DNA of 7,044 nt from assembly GCA_965660325.1 (NCBI GenBank), contig CBFHZL010000123.1, positions 1 to 7,044 of the forward strand. Direction: 5' to 3'. The notes under the pieces are model-generated. The model did not search any database and had not been told where the DNA came from. It worked only from the letters and a program-made list of their open reading frames with translations. Within the stretch, counting starts at the first letter, position 1; each line of letters begins with the position of its first letter. The DNA comes from Acidiluteibacter sp965660325. GTDB taxonomy: Bacteria; Bacteroidota; Bacteroidia; Flavobacteriales_E; Vicingaceae. Positions 6,560 to 7,044 of this stretch are shown one piece after another. A program made the translations under genes and the position numbers.

Positions 6560-6591
6560 ACGCTTTGATAGTTACGTCAAGCCCTTTGATA

Positions 6592-6891
6592 TTACCGAGT
6601 GCCACTTTTTGAAAAAACCTTCTTCGCATACTGACTAAGCAGATTAACATCACCATTCATTAAGGCTTCTTTTTTTCTCCTGCTCCATTTCTGTACCTGC
6701 TTTTCACGTAAAAATGCATGGTCAATTCGGTGAAATTCTTCATAATAAATCAATTCAACAGGAAGATGTTTTTTCGTATAATTTGCTCCCTCTCCAGAAT
6801 TATGTTGCTGAATTCTTTTTTCTAGGTATTTAGTACTTCCAGTATAAAAAGCATCATTTGAGCAAAGTAGTATGTACATGTAACCTTTCAT
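6592..6891 (-). CDS. Small GIY-YIG nuclease domain protein (UPF0213/YhbQ-like)
   Basis: This is a 99-residue single-domain GIY-YIG endonuclease-fold protein, a normal length for the stand-alone UPF0213/COG2827 type. Visible motifs are GYMYILLC (3-10, the GIY strand), AFYTGST (14-20, the YIG strand), LEKRIQQHN (23-31) with the candidate catalytic Arg R26 and H30, GEGANYTKKHLPVELIYYEE (33-52) and FLREKQVQKWSRRKKEALMNG (60-80), where E63 is the expected metal ligand. I start it at the ATG at 6891 because family members begin MKGYxYIL. An in-frame ATG at 6918 would add nine residues but lies inside the A3 hairpin arm. No Shine-Dalgarno sequence is visible. It runs convergent to the polysaccharide operon and is flanked by B2 and A3. 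The family is annotated as nuclease-like but its cellular role is mostly unknown; the domain call is secure, the biological function is not. Confidence 0.9.
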   Translation of the reverse strand: MKGYMYILLCSNDAFYTGSTKYLEKRIQQHNSGEGANYTKKHLPVELIYYEEFHRIDHAFLREKQVQKWSRRKKEALMNGDVNLLSQYAKKVFSKSGTR

Positions 6892-6906
6892 TGGGATTAA
6901 ATTACG

Positions 6907-6959
6907 AAAAAAGGGCATCTCGATACACTACTTAACAGCAGCACTCGATGCCCTTTTTT
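6907..6959 (-). terminator. Terminator-like hairpin just upstream of the GIY-YIG gene (A3)
   Basis: AAAAAAGGGCATC (6907-6919) pairs perfectly over 13 bases with GATGCCCTTTTTT (6947-6959). On the minus strand the stem is followed by a T-run and then, within about 16 bases, by the GIY-YIG start. It would stop or attenuate transcription arriving from the right, so the gene either has a promoter inside this leader or is normally poorly transcribed. Confidence 0.6.
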
Positions 6960-7044
6960 GAAACAATTAGCATCTAGATACAAAAACAAAAGCTACCTAA
7001 GTGAGCTAGTTGAAGGTTTGGTTGTATCAAATGGCGCTTTTATT
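6907..7044. repeat. Repeat module A, copy 3 (A3), cut by the right edge
   Basis: This is the composite form like A2, in the same orientation, 645 bases downstream of it. It begins with the compact hairpin and continues through GCATCTAGATAC and the shared body to the last base, so the copy is incomplete only because the window ends. Differences from A2 include T to C at 6951 and G to A at 6923 and 6930. Its left edge is 15 bases from the GIY-YIG start codon. Confidence 0.88.

Larger units (their letters stand above)
5854..6591. other. 738-base intergenic repeat array without credible genes
   Basis: This gap lies between the convergent GT2 gene (plus) and the GIY-YIG gene (minus). I see no coding region: the open frames of 60-80 codons here run through repeat modules and hairpins on both strands and resemble no protein family. 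In order it holds the terminator hairpin, a short-period CAATGTG-rich repeat, module A1, a 36-base spacer, module B1, a 36-base spacer, module A2, a 47-base spacer, module B2 and 32 bases before the GIY-YIG stop codon. A1 to A2 (offset 337) and B1 to B2 (offset 334) form a diverged tandem duplication of about 335 bases. The spacers are not similar to each other. Confidence 0.85.

Noticed and set aside
5983..7044. CRISPR array
   Set aside because: Modules are 100-145 bases, differ in kind, have unequal spacers and no Cas genes nearby. The unit size is far outside CRISPR repeat lengths.
5983..7044. Integron attC sites with the GIY-YIG gene as a cassette
   Set aside because: The modules are imperfect inverted repeats like attC, but no paired RYYYAAC/GTTRRRY core sites bracket the gene and no integrase is present.

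Overview
The window is a Bacteroidota-like chromosomal segment. The genome is AT-rich, the genes are tightly packed but lack strong Shine-Dalgarno sequences, and the glycosyltransferase and GIY-YIG families have a Bacteroidota flavour. A member of the Sphingobacteriia or Flavobacteriia is my best guess from family resemblance; there is no taxonomic marker gene to prove it.

Positions 1-5853 hold the 3' part of a surface polysaccharide (O-antigen, capsule or exopolysaccharide) operon with six plus-strand genes. In order they are a GT4 glycosyltransferase cut by the left edge, an integral-membrane acyltransferase-3 O-acetylase, an asparagine-synthetase-like protein, a second GT4 glycosyltransferase, a WcaF-type hexapeptide O-acetyltransferase and a GT2 glycosyltransferase. 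Neighbouring genes overlap by 4 or 11 bases or are 8-12 bases apart, so they are almost certainly co-transcribed and translationally coupled. Together they supply three sugar transferases and two acetyl-decorating enzymes that act on a lipid-linked repeat unit at the cytoplasmic membrane. The first two genes are markedly more AT-rich than the rest. The composition switches near position 1985, just inside the asparagine-synthetase-like gene, which suggests a variable cassette joined to a more native backbone.

The asparagine-synthetase-like protein is the odd member. It keeps the overall two-domain layout but lacks the N-terminal Cys, the whole PP-loop segment and a recognisable SGDGGDE-type motif, so it looks like an in-frame, maintained pseudoenzyme.

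Positions 5854 to the right edge start with a strong hairpin that overlaps the last stop codon, then a short-period degenerate repeat, and then an alternating array of two intergenic repeat modules in the order A1-B1-A2-B2-[GIY-YIG gene, minus strand]-A3. A1-B1 and A2-B2 lie about 335 bases apart, so the pair is a diverged tandem duplication. All modules can fold into long hairpins built around TCGA-containing motifs such as CTCGATAC. The small GIY-YIG endonuclease gene occupies the variable spacer between B2 and A3. The array may be a REP/MITE-like element family of Bacteroidota whose link to GIY-YIG nucleases deserves testing; this link is an inference.
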